Part shown: piece by piece, positions 14,263 to 23,534 of the stretch | Layout of the letters: each line of letters starts with the position of its first letter | How positions within the stretch are numbered: position 1 is the first letter of the stretch | NCBI GenBank assembly: GCA_021826925.1 | Contig: JAKAYB010000003.1 | Location: forward strand, 1-36,822 | DNA length: 36,822 nt | Direction of reading: 5' to 3' | Source of the DNA: Thermoplasmata archaeon | Lineage (GTDB): Archaea; Thermoplasmatota; Thermoplasmata; Thermoplasmatales; Thermoplasmataceae | Notes under the pieces: generated by a model | Seen by the model: only the letters and a program-made list of their open reading frames with translations | Told to the model about the DNA's origin: nothing | Database searches by the model: none | Translations under genes and position numbers: made by a program

Positions 14263-16256
14263 TGAAGATCAAAATTAAAGAAATCATGCTGGATTCATTG
14301 AAGGATTTTGACCCCAGATTCCTCAGGCATAATCCCGTAATGTTCGTTACAGAGTTGGCATTCATAGTTTCAATTATAGCCGCAATAATTCCCGGTTATT
14401 TCGATCTTCCTGTTACGCCCACTTACAGAGAATTCTATGTTGCAGTCATAGTATTGTTATTTCTTACAGTCCTCGCCTCAAATGTAAGCACCGCAATCTC
14501 TGAGGGAAAAAGCAAGGCTATCACAGATTCCTTAAGAGCCTTGAAGAGAAATACCCCTGCTAAAAAGGTTGATGGAAAGAAGATTGTCGAAGTTAACTCT
14601 TCGGATTTGAAGAGAGGGGATATTGTAATCGTTGAGGCGAATGACATAATTCCTACAGATGGGGAGGTAATTGATGGAACAGGTTATGTTAACGAATCCA
14701 GTGTGACCGGAGAATCCAGACCGGTCAGAAAAATACTTGGAGACAGCGTAACAGGATCGACGGTACTTCTTACTGATAAAATTAAGGTTCTTGTTACTGC
14801 AAATGAAGGTGAAACGTTCATAGACCAGATGATTTCGATAGTCCAGACAGCAGAGAGAGAAAAGACACCAAACGAAATTTCACTGCAAGTTTTGCTCTCT
14901 GGAATTACCCTCATATTTATGATTGTTACCGCTGCACTCTTTGCGGTTTCAGGTTTTGCGGGAGTAAAACCCGATTTGATAATACTAATAGTCCTTTTGG
15001 TTGCATTAATACCTACTACAATAGGTGGATTGATACCTGCTATTGGAATTTCAGCAATTAACAAGATATCTTCGCACAACATAATTGCAAAAAGTGGAAA
15101 AGCCGTAGAAAACGCTGGTGATATAGATACCATAATCCTTGACAAGACGGGAACTATAACAGTTGGAGAAAGAGGCGCAGTAAAATTTTATCCAAACCAA
15201 GGGGTAGACTATAAGAAGTTCGTAAAATACTGTGCTATGGCTTCTTTCCAGGATAGAACCAAGGAGGGTATGTCCATACTCAAACTTGCTGAGAAAGAAG
15301 GGATAAAGATAAGCGAATCTAACTTGAAATCATTCAAATTCATCCCTTTCTCTTCCGATACAAAATTTAGCGGTATTAAAGGAAATAAAGAGGAGATAAT
15401 GAAAGGATCGTATAATGCTCTCAGGAGCCTTTATGATCTATCGGATAAGTACATAGACAGCATATGCAAGGATATTTCCCTGAGAGGTGGGACCGCACTT
15501 ACTGTTACCAGAAACAAGAAGTTCATTGGCGTTATCGAGCTCTCAGATATACTTAAGCCTGGGATACGACAGAGGCTTGAAAGACTAAAGAGCATGAATA
15601 TCAAACCTATAATGTGCACCGGTGATGACGAAATTACTGCAAAATATATATGCAGCCAGATAGGAATAACAGATTACATAGCAAACAGCAAACCTATGGA
15701 CAAATACAACGTAGTTGTTAAAGAAAAAGAACAACAAAGGATGGTAGCAATGGTTGGCGATGGGACCAATGATGCACCTGCACTGGCTAAGGCTGACGTA
15801 GGTATGGCAATGAATAGCGGAACAGCAGCTGCAAAAGAAGCAGCAAACATGGTTGATTTAGAGAATGATCCAACAAAGCTTATGGACGTAATTTTCCTCG
15901 GAAAACAGATTCTTATTACTCGTGGCTCTCTGACCACATTTAGTATAGCAAATGATCTATCAAAATATTTTGTAATAGTCCCTGCAATTTTTGCCGCCTT
16001 CTCGTCGCTGGATTTCCTGAATCTACTCGATCTTACAAATCCTATTGTTGCAATAACTTCTGCTTTAATTTTTAACACAGTAATCCTCATTGTCTTGATC
16101 CCTCTTGCCCTGAGAGGAGTCAGATACAAGCCATCATCTGTGAATGAACTCTTAAGAAGGAACGTACTTATTTACGGTCTTGGCGGCGTAATATTGCCGT
16201 TCATAGCTATAAAGGTGATATATATGATAATGATCGCAAGCGGGGCGGTATGGTGA
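14262..16256 (+). CDS. kdpB: KdpB, P-type ATPase subunit
   Basis: 664 aa from the ATG at 14262, which overlaps the kdpA stop (TAATG) and has GGAGG 7 nt upstream. The in-frame TTG-type start at 14223 is rejected because it would only add residues encoded inside kdpA. Actuator domain TGES (149-152), membrane ion-site motif ALIPTTIGGLIPA (248-260), phosphorylation site DKTGTIT with Asp294, nucleotide-binding domain with the PFSS and KGS elements, and hinge MVGDGTNDAPALAKADVG. It hydrolyses ATP and drives K+ through KdpA. All catalytic residues are present, so the pump should be active. Confidence 0.97.
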   Translation: MKIKIKEIMLDSLKDFDPRFLRHNPVMFVTELAFIVSIIAAIIPGYFDLPVTPTYREFYVAVIVLLFLTVLASNVSTAISEGKSKAITDSLRALKRNTPAKKVDGKKIVEVNSSDLKRGDIVIVEANDIIPTDGEVIDGTGYVNESSVTGESRPVRKILGDSVTGSTVLLTDKIKVLVTANEGETFIDQMISIVQTAEREKTPNEISLQVLLSGITLIFMIVTAALFAVSGFAGVKPDLIILIVLLVALIPTTIGGLIPAIGISAINKISSHNIIAKSGKAVENAGDIDTIILDKTGTITVGERGAVKFYPNQGVDYKKFVKYCAMASFQDRTKEGMSILKLAEKEGIKISESNLKSFKFIPFSSDTKFSGIKGNKEEIMKGSYNALRSLYDLSDKYIDSICKDISLRGGTALTVTRNKKFIGVIELSDILKPGIRQRLERLKSMNIKPIMCTGDDEITAKYICSQIGITDYIANSKPMDKYNVVVKEKEQQRMVAMVGDGTNDAPALAKADVGMAMNSGTAAAKEAANMVDLENDPTKLMDVIFLGKQILITRGSLTTFSIANDLSKYFVIVPAIFAAFSSLDFLNLLDLTNPIVAITSALIFNTVILIVLIPLALRGVRYKPSSVNELLRRNVLIYGLGGVILPFIAIKVIYMIMIASGAVW

Positions 16257-16894
16257 AAATTAGAACCTTCATAAAACCTATAGCTTTGGCACTTGTCGTT
16301 CTTTTCGTGATGGGTTTTGCTTTTCCAACTGTTATGTCTGTAATCACCGAAAAAGCCCTGCCAAACCAATCAACCGGAAGCCCAGTAAAAATAGGTGGGA
16401 AAATATACGGATCATACCTTCTGGCGGAAGCATTTAACAGCTCAATCTTCTTTCAGCCAAGGCCTTCGGCAATTTCATACAATCTGAGCCAGACGGGGGG
16501 TGGGAGTTGCTCTCTTGACAGCAGCGCAATGTTGAATCTTACGGATAAATATATAAAGAAGTTTGAAAAGGAAAATCCTGGCATAAACGTATCTCAGATA
16601 CCGGAAGGCATGGTATCTTTTTCTGGATCTGGGCTGGATCCTAACATACCACTACAGGGAGCCCTTGACCAGGTAAACAGGATATCAATATCTATACACG
16701 ATTTACTGAAAAACAAGAGTTCAGACATTGGAGTAAAAAACATTACCAATTTCCTCATGAGCAAAATTAACGAGAACAAGAAACAGAATTTTCCGTTCTT
16801 CGGATCGTACTATGTCAACACCGTGTTTCTTAATTTTGCCATAATTGCCTACCTAATGAATCTCAAAGCGCTTCCTTCGAACTATCTGGATTAG
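16250..16894 (+). CDS. kdpC: KdpC, stabilising subunit of the K+-transporting ATPase
   Basis: 214 aa. One N-terminal membrane helix (residues 8-30) and an extracytoplasmic domain with the KdpC signature: GKIYGSYLLAEAFNSSIFF, QPRPSAISYN, then GGGS and the conserved LDQVNRISI segment near residue 140. The bacterial GS.liGQ motif reads GSYLLAE here, so the conserved Gln is lost. The gene overlaps kdpB by 7 nt. KdpC is thought to assist nucleotide binding or assembly of the KdpFABC complex. It ends the operon; a convergent stress-protein gene follows 90 bp later. Confidence 0.93.
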   Translation: MVKIRTFIKPIALALVVLFVMGFAFPTVMSVITEKALPNQSTGSPVKIGGKIYGSYLLAEAFNSSIFFQPRPSAISYNLSQTGGGSCSLDSSAMLNLTDKYIKKFEKENPGINVSQIPEGMVSFSGSGLDPNIPLQGALDQVNRISISIHDLLKNKSSDIGVKNITNFLMSKINENKKQNFPFFGSYYVNTVFLNFAIIAYLMNLKALPSNYLD

Positions 16895-16984
16895 GTACCG
16901 CATTTATAACTAATGGAATTGGAATATTATGAACAAACAAAAAGGATCAGATGATATTCTCAGGACCGGTAAACTGCCAGTTTC

Positions 16985-17803
16985 TCACTTCCTGTAAGCG
17001 ATTATATCCTGATCCGTTCCCTTGATCAGACCCTTTAAAAGCGAACTATACCGTATTCTATGGCTACCGGTTTCTTTGATCCCGATAGCTATTGCGTCAA
17101 TGCTATTTTCTTTGGTTATTTGTAAGAGCTCTTCGGAAAGGTTAGGTCTTCTGTGAGATCTCACGATACTGATTCCTTCGCCAAACTTGGATATTATTTC
17201 ACCTATATTGTCGATCAAGGAAGAGAATTTCTGAGAAGGTTTCTCATCATAATCTCTAAGGTCAGCCATAATTAACCTGCAGCCAAGGGCTTTCTTGACA
17301 TTAAGTGCAAAGAGTATGGAATCTTTTTCCACAAGTTGTTCCGAAAGAGGGATAAGTATGGTTTTATACTTTGATGCTTCCTTGTTTGTGTTTATCAGGC
17401 CAACTGGAACGTCAGAATGCTTCAGAACATAATCACCAATGTTACCAAAAACAGAAGCTGAAAACATAGATCTTTTGAACGTCGCTATCAGAATCAAGTC
17501 ATATCCACGGGATTTTGCTTCCTCCACGATGCCAAATTTGACTGCCTTTGAAGTACGTACCTTTGGCACGACCTTAACATCATTCTCCAGCCCATCCTTG
17601 TAGGCGCTAACGACTACTGATATTTTATCACTCCAAGTTATTTCTCTGATTTCCTCCTTGACAGTAAGAGCTGTTATTTCACTGCCAAAAATCTTTGAGA
17701 GCGAAAAAGCCAGGTTCAAGACAACAGCGGAGGTACTCCCTTTTGCCATGGGAACTAGGATTTTATCAACTTTAAAATGGTGAACTTTAGATGACTGGAT
17801 CAT
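16985..17803 (-). CDS. Tandem universal stress protein (UspA) domains
   Basis: 272 aa with two UspA repeats. Domain 1 spans about 10-137: KVDKILVPMAKGSTS at the start, YDLILIATFKR, GNIGDYVLKHSDVPVGLI. Domain 2 spans about 143-271: KYKTILIPLSEQ, SIDAIAIGIKE, SSLLKGLIKGTDQDIIAYRK. The ATP-type G.2xG.9xG(S/T) signature is incomplete in both halves, so nucleotide binding is doubtful. Bacterial KdpD sensor kinases carry a Usp domain. A free-standing Usp pair convergent with kdpFABC, in a region without KdpD/E, may be a potassium or energy-stress sensor, but that is inference from position. Confidence 0.8.
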   Translation of the reverse strand: MIQSSKVHHFKVDKILVPMAKGSTSAVVLNLAFSLSKIFGSEITALTVKEEIREITWSDKISVVVSAYKDGLENDVKVVPKVRTSKAVKFGIVEEAKSRGYDLILIATFKRSMFSASVFGNIGDYVLKHSDVPVGLINTNKEASKYKTILIPLSEQLVEKDSILFALNVKKALGCRLIMADLRDYDEKPSQKFSSLIDNIGEIISKFGEGISIVRSHRRPNLSEELLQITKENSIDAIAIGIKETGSHRIRYSSLLKGLIKGTDQDIIAYRK

Positions 17804-17869
17804 GAAATATTCATGTCATCTTTGTTAAATAATTTTTCTAAATTGGAACCAAGAACGGATAGAAGCTAA

Positions 17870-17892
17870 ATTATTTATATAGTAGATATAAT
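17870..17892 (+). promoter_or_regulatory. AT-rich promoter region before the HisA-like gene
   Basis: AATTATTTATATAG and a following ATATAATAG are TATA-like, about 70-85 nt before the ATG at 17959. This implies a short 5' leader. No operator-like repeat is obvious. Confidence 0.25.
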
Positions 17893-17958
17893 AGGATTTT
17901 CGGTTTTTCTGGCATGTAAGGGATAAGAACAATTATAGCTATCTTGTTACATAATATC

Positions 17959-18492
17959 ATGGAGCATTATGGAGCTAAGAATATTTATCTACAAATTAAA
18001 CGTACCTTATTTGTGAACTGTCTGGAAATTAAACACCACCAAATTTATGGAATTCCACCAAACGAGACACTTGCTACGATTCCATGGGAAGATGCAATGT
18101 TGATCGATTATGACGCCATAATCAGCGGAAAACCTGATTTTAAGTTGTATGATTCGATCTCAAAGTTTTTAGAAATAGTGGTCTTTAATCTGTCATACAG
18201 AGTTGATGATGTGATAGATTCCATGATCTCAGGCGCATCTAAAGTTGTCATTGATTCACAATCGAGCGAAGACACCATCGATAAACTTCTGAATATATCA
18301 GGCGACATCGTTCTTCCAGCATCAAGGATAGATGTTGCATATAGTTTTACACGAAATGGTGGAAAATATTTTATATCAAATGGCCCCATTCCGTATGACT
18401 TTGAGTTATGCTACAATGTTGGAGTTGCTTTATCAAACGACAAATATGTAGATGTTAAAGATTTCCCACAGGACCTTATCCACTTCATTTAG
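17959..18492 (+). CDS. Possible HisA/HisF-related short protein
   Basis: 177 aa from ATG 17959 (a TTG at 17944 would add five residues). No membrane segment. The stretches MLIDYDAIISGKPDF and, later, ASKVVIDSQSSEDTID resemble the 'DLDaI.g' and 'GadrvVvGt.t..' pieces of HisA-like TIM-barrel proteins known in archaea, and VVFNLSYRVDDVIDSMIS fits the 'D.Girs.edv...l' repeat between them. Key catalytic residues of HisA are not clear and the protein is shorter than a full barrel, so I regard it as a distant, perhaps half-barrel relative. It overlaps the convergent membrane-protein gene by 8 nt at the 3' end. Confidence 0.5.
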   Translation: MEHYGAKNIYLQIKRTLFVNCLEIKHHQIYGIPPNETLATIPWEDAMLIDYDAIISGKPDFKLYDSISKFLEIVVFNLSYRVDDVIDSMISGASKVVIDSQSSEDTIDKLLNISGDIVLPASRIDVAYSFTRNGGKYFISNGPIPYDFELCYNVGVALSNDKYVDVKDFPQDLIHFI

Positions 18493-19288
18493 TGGCATTG
18501 GTTTCCGATTCAGTGGAGGGTTTTTTCTCGTACCCGATTATTTTTGGACCTGCTTCCTGCTCTTTAAGGAGTTTCTTGTACTCTTTGTTTACCGAACCTT
18601 TGGAAATATTTTCGTATCCCTTGATCTTCCTGCAGTGTCCTCGGACTAATTTCCCATCTTTCCGCCTGTACGGAGGCACCCATTCGCCGCCGTCTGGGCA
18701 CTTCTCGATATCTATAAGTGTTCTTTCAAGAACCCTCAGGCGATCAGCATTGTGAGGTTCCACTATAATTGGAACCAGTTCTTTCCCAACTTTCGGCTTA
18801 ACCAGCGGACTTGATTCACTTGAGGCGGAATAATCCACAGGCTTAGGAGCGGTGACTGGTTTAACTTCTTCTTTCGTTTCTGCGACTTTGGACGGTATTT
18901 TCGCTTCTTCAACCAATGCTGGAGAAGAAGAAACAACGACCATGCCACCAACCAAAGCCAAGACGCCACCCACGACGATTCCAAAAGCAGAGGTCACTAT
19001 GCTTACAAGAGCCAATATTATAATAGTTATCCCAAAAGGAACCTTATGCCTTTTATCATTTGCCAGGAGAACACCAAGAATCATGACTATAACGCCAACG
19101 ATTGCGCCTATAATTCCTAATAGTAGATAATCCACTGAAAAATAATTAAAGGGCTTTATAATATTTGAAAGAGAAGACGGCACGTATTTTATGAAAATAA
19201 ATAAAATCCCTCCGAGTAGAATAAATCCACCGCCAACAATAGTTAAAATAAGGTCTGCGTAATTTTTCTTCGCTTCTTCGTCACTCAT
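18485..19288 (-). CDS. Membrane protein with four helices and a conserved-looking cytosolic tail
   Basis: 267 aa, family not recognised. Four membrane helices (about 10-33, 50-75, 83-100, 101-122) are followed by a flexible Pro/Lys/Ser/Glu linker (123-175). The soluble tail contains LRVLERTLIDIEKCPDGGEW (about 184-203), VPPYRRKDGK and VRGHCRKIKGYE. Cys197 and Cys217 with His216 could form part of a metal site or disulfide, but only two Cys are present. The tail is rich in Lys and probably cytosolic. The ATG at 19288 lies 28 nt from a 17-bp palindrome that overlaps a TATA-like element, so expression looks controlled. It overlaps the convergent HisA-like gene by 8 nt. Confidence 0.7.
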   Translation of the reverse strand: MSDEEAKKNYADLILTIVGGGFILLGGILFIFIKYVPSSLSNIIKPFNYFSVDYLLLGIIGAIVGVIVMILGVLLANDKRHKVPFGITIIILALVSIVTSAFGIVVGGVLALVGGMVVVSSSPALVEEAKIPSKVAETKEEVKPVTAPKPVDYSASSESSPLVKPKVGKELVPIIVEPHNADRLRVLERTLIDIEKCPDGGEWVPPYRRKDGKLVRGHCRKIKGYENISKGSVNKEYKKLLKEQEAGPKIIGYEKKPSTESETNATK

Positions 19289-19316
19289 TACATGAGTATA
19301 TCATATCTATTATATA

Positions 19317-19333
19317 AATTAAACGGTTTAATT
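19317..19333. promoter_or_regulatory. 17-bp perfect palindrome, candidate operator
   Basis: AATTAAAC and GTTTAATT are perfect arms around a single G. The site begins 28 nt before the start of the leftward membrane-protein gene and touches its TATA-like TTTATATAAT (about 19310-19319). The rightward GntR-type regulator gene starts at 19496 from the same intergenic region. A dimeric repressor, possibly that regulator, could bind here. Confidence 0.5.
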
Positions 19334-19495
19334 CGCAAATATACACATTTTAGCGCTCTCCAAATTATATATAATGTTTATAGAATAAAGATGGGATCAT
19401 GCTTCCAAAATTTATTTGCACGTAAGGAATCGATCAGAGACTCGATAATTTATTAACTATAAATATTTCTATTTGAATGTAATCACATCAAGATA

Positions 19496-20164
19496 ATGAA
19501 AGAACAGGAAGATGGGGGACAAACACTTACCGAAGCCGCGTACAGATATATTTTTGATGGAATAACCAACGGCAAATTTAGAGCCGGGCAGTCCATTAGT
19601 CCAGATACGCTGTCAAAGAATCTAAACATGAGTAAAACACCAATAAGGGAAGCACTCCTTCAGTTAGAAGTAGAAAACCTTGTCTTTAGGAACGGTAGAT
19701 ACTATAATGTCATATACCTTGATGAACAGGAGGTATTAGAGCTCTATCAGCTCAGAAGGATTCTAGAATCAGAAGCGGCATACTACGCAGCAAAAAACGT
19801 TAACGAGCAGGTTGTTCGCGATCTTGATGCTGCCCTGAATGCTATAATTGAGGCTTCAAGAGAACCGAATCCGGAGCCTATTAAACTTGCAGATCTCAAT
19901 GGGAAATTTCACTCAATAATTGCAAGAGCATCAGGGAACAGGTACATAGTCCAATATACCACTGAGATAAGACTCAAACTCAAGGTAATTAGAACAACGT
20001 TTTTCAGTAGTTATGATCGTAGGTTTGACGAATCAAAAGAACATAAGAAGATATTTGACGCCATAAGACAATCTAAACCGGACCTTGCCAAGCAGTTGAC
20101 TATTGATCATATGGATAAAACGATAAAGTATGTTAAAGACTACGTCCTGAATAAAATGTATTAG
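19496..20164 (+). CDS. GntR-family regulator, FadR (FCD) subfamily
   Basis: 222 aa. The winged helix-turn-helix spans 10-75, with recognition part LSKNLNMSKTPIREALLQLE (39-58), the GntR signature. The all-helical FCD ligand domain spans 80-215, with a complete metal/ligand set Asp133, His139, His183 and His205. Such proteins are dimeric repressors released by carboxylic acids or acyl-CoA. They are mostly bacterial and uncommon in archaea, so horizontal origin is possible. The closest candidates for control are its own promoter and the divergent membrane protein; the acyl-CoA island 10 kb away would also fit the ligand type. Confidence 0.9.
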   Translation: MKEQEDGGQTLTEAAYRYIFDGITNGKFRAGQSISPDTLSKNLNMSKTPIREALLQLEVENLVFRNGRYYNVIYLDEQEVLELYQLRRILESEAAYYAAKNVNEQVVRDLDAALNAIIEASREPNPEPIKLADLNGKFHSIIARASGNRYIVQYTTEIRLKLKVIRTTFFSSYDRRFDESKEHKKIFDAIRQSKPDLAKQLTIDHMDKTIKYVKDYVLNKMY

Positions 20165-20226
20165 TGTCTTGGGATACTCCTTCTTTGATTCCCATAATTG
20201 AGTATTGGTGCTCTTAATGTGGATCT

Positions 20227-21756
20227 TTATTTTTCTTCTCTATATCTCTTTTTTAGGCTCTTAGGGCTGAACTCTGTGATTATCCTCGAAATATCTGATA
20301 TTGTTGTTTCTTTTATTAAAACAGCCACAGAGAAATATACGACTACGGACAATGCTGCAGTGCCCAACAGCACAAAAACGCTTTTGGGAGAAATAAAGTG
20401 TTCGATGAACAATATAACAGCTACCTCAGAAATTACAGGACCAATATGTTTTAAGATTCTCCAATTAAACGAAATGTGCTCTATCTTGAAAACGTTCAAT
20501 CTGTAAAGTGCTGCAGACAGTATACTGGAACTCAGTATTGCAATTGCGGCACCAGAGGCCCCTTGGGATATTCTTGTTATTCCGAAGATATTCGGCGGAA
20601 CCAGAATAAGTATAAGTATTATGTTAACAATTATCACGGAAATATCTATCCTTGCAATGATACCTGTTTTTTGCCTTGATTCCAGCACCGACCTGTATGG
20701 AGTATTAATGGCACTTATATAAGCGACAATTGAAAGCAATGAGAGCATAAGAAAATATGAGAAGTAAGTCTGTGTGAAGAGGTTCAAAATGTATCCAGCC
20801 AACAACGCAAAGTATACAACAATTGGAAGGACAAATAGGGACGTCAACCGTTCATACTCAAGTATAGAATTCTTATAATCTTCGGCCTTTTTATTCCTTC
20901 TGGATATGCTCAGCAAGGGAAGAAAGAACATAGTTAATGAAGTTGAAAGTGTTATCACAACGTTGGCAATCATCTGGCTCGTATAAAATGCGCCAGTAGC
21001 TATGTTTTGCCAGAAAAAATTGATTATCACTTTGTCTATGTTTCCATTGATCACTGCAACTGAAGACACAAACATTAGAGGTATGGCAAGCATAGTATAT
21101 GATTTGGCCAATTCCCGTGAGGGTTTCCCAATAGTCCATGGACGGCCTAGTATCATCAGTATACCAAAATAAAGTGCATACGAAATACTATATGTAATCG
21201 ATATATAAAGTGCAGGGGTATATCCTCCTGTTCCAGCGATGCCATAGCGAATAGCGAGGGCAAGAAAGATAAAAACTGAATTTCTAAACGCAGCCTCTAT
21301 AATACCAGGTATGGCCATTCTCCCGGATTTTATTTTTGCTCTGTAGTATGCATTAGGGAATCCTATTAGACTTTTGAAAAAATAGTATGGAATCAGGGCC
21401 ACAACGATCCAGAATTCTATAGGATTGTCGAATCCCCTATGAAGCACATGTACCCAGAAAAGCAATGAACCGATGACCAGAAGAACAAAGACTGCGCCTA
21501 GAATCAACTTAATTCGCAAATAGGTCGCATTACACGCCCCTACGTCTTCACCGTTGGATAATTTGATCGTGTGGGCAGTAGAATATCCGAGATCAGAAAA
21601 TAGTGAAAGTATCCCAGTGTACCCTATACCAAAAGAAACAAAACCCCATCCAGCACTGAAGTTACCAACTCGCAATATAAATAATAATCCAAGGAGACCT
21701 AAAACTGCCCCTATCACGTGCTGTATTATGACTATAGGAGAACGGGTAGATAACAA
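20227..21756 (-). CDS. Polysaccharide flippase (Wzx/MATE-like)
   Basis: 509 aa, about 14 membrane helices, organised like the polysaccharide-exporter branch of the MOP superfamily. The first helices carry VGNFSAGWGFVSFGIGYTG and LFSDLGYSTAHT, which fit the 'G.l.......GLgtal' pattern of Wzx and RfbX proteins. The C-terminal half has the usual pair of hydrophobic clusters. It probably moves lipid-linked sugars to the outer face of the membrane, where wall-less Thermoplasmatales build glycolipids and glycoproteins. A glycosyltransferase (26906) and a GmhB-like phosphatase (23535) lie nearby on the same strand. It ends 62 bp from the regulator gene; no operon with the MFS gene is certain. Confidence 0.8.
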   Translation of the reverse strand: MLSTRSPIVIIQHVIGAVLGLLGLLFILRVGNFSAGWGFVSFGIGYTGILSLFSDLGYSTAHTIKLSNGEDVGACNATYLRIKLILGAVFVLLVIGSLLFWVHVLHRGFDNPIEFWIVVALIPYYFFKSLIGFPNAYYRAKIKSGRMAIPGIIEAAFRNSVFIFLALAIRYGIAGTGGYTPALYISITYSISYALYFGILMILGRPWTIGKPSRELAKSYTMLAIPLMFVSSVAVINGNIDKVIINFFWQNIATGAFYTSQMIANVVITLSTSLTMFFLPLLSISRRNKKAEDYKNSILEYERLTSLFVLPIVVYFALLAGYILNLFTQTYFSYFLMLSLLSIVAYISAINTPYRSVLESRQKTGIIARIDISVIIVNIILILILVPPNIFGITRISQGASGAAIAILSSSILSAALYRLNVFKIEHISFNWRILKHIGPVISEVAVILFIEHFISPKSVFVLLGTAALSVVVYFSVAVLIKETTISDISRIITEFSPKSLKKRYREEK

Positions 21757-21827
21757 CAGAAGGGTATCTCAACAATTACAATAACCTTTGTACAACCATT
21801 GGAGATTAAAATTAATATCTATGATTT

Positions 21828-23480
21828 TTAGTGCCTCTTAGTCTTTGTCATGTATGAAAATACTGCAGCTGCTATCGATACTGCTACTCCAATGTAGAAA
21901 GCAACATCTATAGAACTCATGAAAGCTGGTGCCAAAACATTTGGAAACCAGTGTATCGCTGAAATTATAGAATAGATATGTCCAACACTGCTCGGAGGAT
22001 TAAAGCCTGCAGACGCAAGTATCTCGTTAACAGGATTTTCACCGAGAAAGGCCGAAAATACTGATATTGTTGGAGGAGTACTCATGAAAGCGTTGATTAC
22101 AGATGTTGGCGCACCGATGCTTTTGAGACTTTTGAAAAATTGCATAGGAAGTGAAGTCTGAAGCGAGCTCAGTATTATAGCAAAAAATATACCTGTGCTT
22201 GCAGTCATACCGGCATTTCTCAAAGTGGAAAGCATACCGGACGCAGCCCCCCTGGACTGAACGGGGACAGAATTCATTATCAACGCGGTGTTAGGGGCGG
22301 CAAACATACCATTGCCTATTCCCATGACAAAGAGGGCGATGGCAAAATATACATATCCAAAGTCAAAAGGCAAAAAAGAAAGCCCGAGGAAAGCTCCGGC
22401 GACAAGAAGCATTCCTAATGTGGCGAGTAATTTTGGGCCATGTCTATCAGACCATATCCCTGCAAGCGGACCCATTATTAACGTACCTGCTGTGAGAGGG
22501 ACCATGTAAATGCCAGCCCAAAGTGGAGTCTGCGAGTATGGAATACCGCGGATTAAAGGAAGCCATATACCCTGTAACAGTATTATCAGAACTATCATTA
22601 CTCCGCCTCTGCCTATGGAATTAAGGAGGTTAGCCATATTGCCAGTTGAAAAATCCTTATTTTGAAATAGTGAGACGTTGAACATTGGCTGCTTAATCCT
22701 CTTTTCCACGAATGGAAAAATTATCAACAAAACCACACCAGATAACATAGAACCAATAACAAATGGGCTGGTCCATCCAGTGGGATTACCGTTATATGGC
22801 ATAATGCCGTAAGTGAGACCGATAAGAGTAAGTGTCAGTCCCCCGGCGAAAAGTGCAGTTCCAATATAGTCAATTTTCTGCTTTAATAATCGGGGAGATG
22901 TCTCCTTTAGTTTTAACAGGCTCCAGAACGTTCCAAGAAGACCAATTGGGATGCTAACAAGAAATACATATCTCCAGTCGTAAACAGACAAAATACCTCC
23001 AAGAATGAGCCCTATAAATGCCCCTGACATCAATGAGACCTGGTTTATTCCAAGCGCCTTTCCCCTTTCGCTTATGGGAAAAGCATCTGTTATGATAGCC
23101 GAACTATTTGCAAAGAGAAATGCTGCCCCTACACCTTGGACTAGCCTGAAAATAACAAGCTCGAGCGCCCCCGCGGTACCTGTTGAAGGAGTTATGAAAA
23201 GCAACACAGAACCGAACGTGAAGATAGCAAAGCCTAGGACAAAGAGCTTTACACGCCCAAATATATCTGAAAGCCTCCCAAAAGTAACCAAGAGAGTGGC
23301 AGTTATTATGTTGAAACCCATTAGGAGCCAGAGAAGATATACGAATGAACCTGGGGCAAAAACATCAAGATGTATCCCTTTAAAAATCGCAGGAATGGAT
23401 ATCAAAATAATGGTTGTATTCACAGCAGACATGAATACTCCTATTGTGGTGTTTGAAAGTGCCACCCACTTGTACTGCAT
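21828..23480 (-). CDS. MFS drug exporter, DHA2 (14-helix) type
   Basis: 550 aa. Fourteen predicted helices, as in DHA2-family proton antiporters (EmrB/QacA type). Motif A GRLSDIFGRVKLF lies in the first cytosolic loop; motif C-like GLILGGILSVYDWRYVF follows helix 5 (DWRYVF is typical of the family); helix 1 carries a TT..L.S.PAI segment. A long extracellular loop lies between helices 13 and 14 (about 440-500). Substrate unknown: drugs, dyes, organic acids or metals are all possible. In acidophiles proton antiport has a large driving force. It is a single gene, about 70 bp from the flippase stop side. Confidence 0.85.
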   Translation of the reverse strand: MQYKWVALSNTTIGVFMSAVNTTIILISIPAIFKGIHLDVFAPGSFVYLLWLLMGFNIITATLLVTFGRLSDIFGRVKLFVLGFAIFTFGSVLLFITPSTGTAGALELVIFRLVQGVGAAFLFANSSAIITDAFPISERGKALGINQVSLMSGAFIGLILGGILSVYDWRYVFLVSIPIGLLGTFWSLLKLKETSPRLLKQKIDYIGTALFAGGLTLTLIGLTYGIMPYNGNPTGWTSPFVIGSMLSGVVLLIIFPFVEKRIKQPMFNVSLFQNKDFSTGNMANLLNSIGRGGVMIVLIILLQGIWLPLIRGIPYSQTPLWAGIYMVPLTAGTLIMGPLAGIWSDRHGPKLLATLGMLLVAGAFLGLSFLPFDFGYVYFAIALFVMGIGNGMFAAPNTALIMNSVPVQSRGAASGMLSTLRNAGMTASTGIFFAIILSSLQTSLPMQFFKSLKSIGAPTSVINAFMSTPPTISVFSAFLGENPVNEILASAGFNPPSSVGHIYSIISAIHWFPNVLAPAFMSSIDVAFYIGVAVSIAAAVFSYMTKTKRH

Positions 23481-23534
23481 TATTTTGGTATGGTAATAAT
23501 CGATATATTTCTTTACACGAGATGAAAGAAATCG

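Noticed and set aside
16929-16997. 22-codon rightward frame after kdpC (MNKQKGSDDILRTGKLPVSH)
   Set aside because: It has a HypE-like flavour (RTGKLP) but is too short and its stop lies inside the opposite stress-protein gene; coding status cannot be supported.
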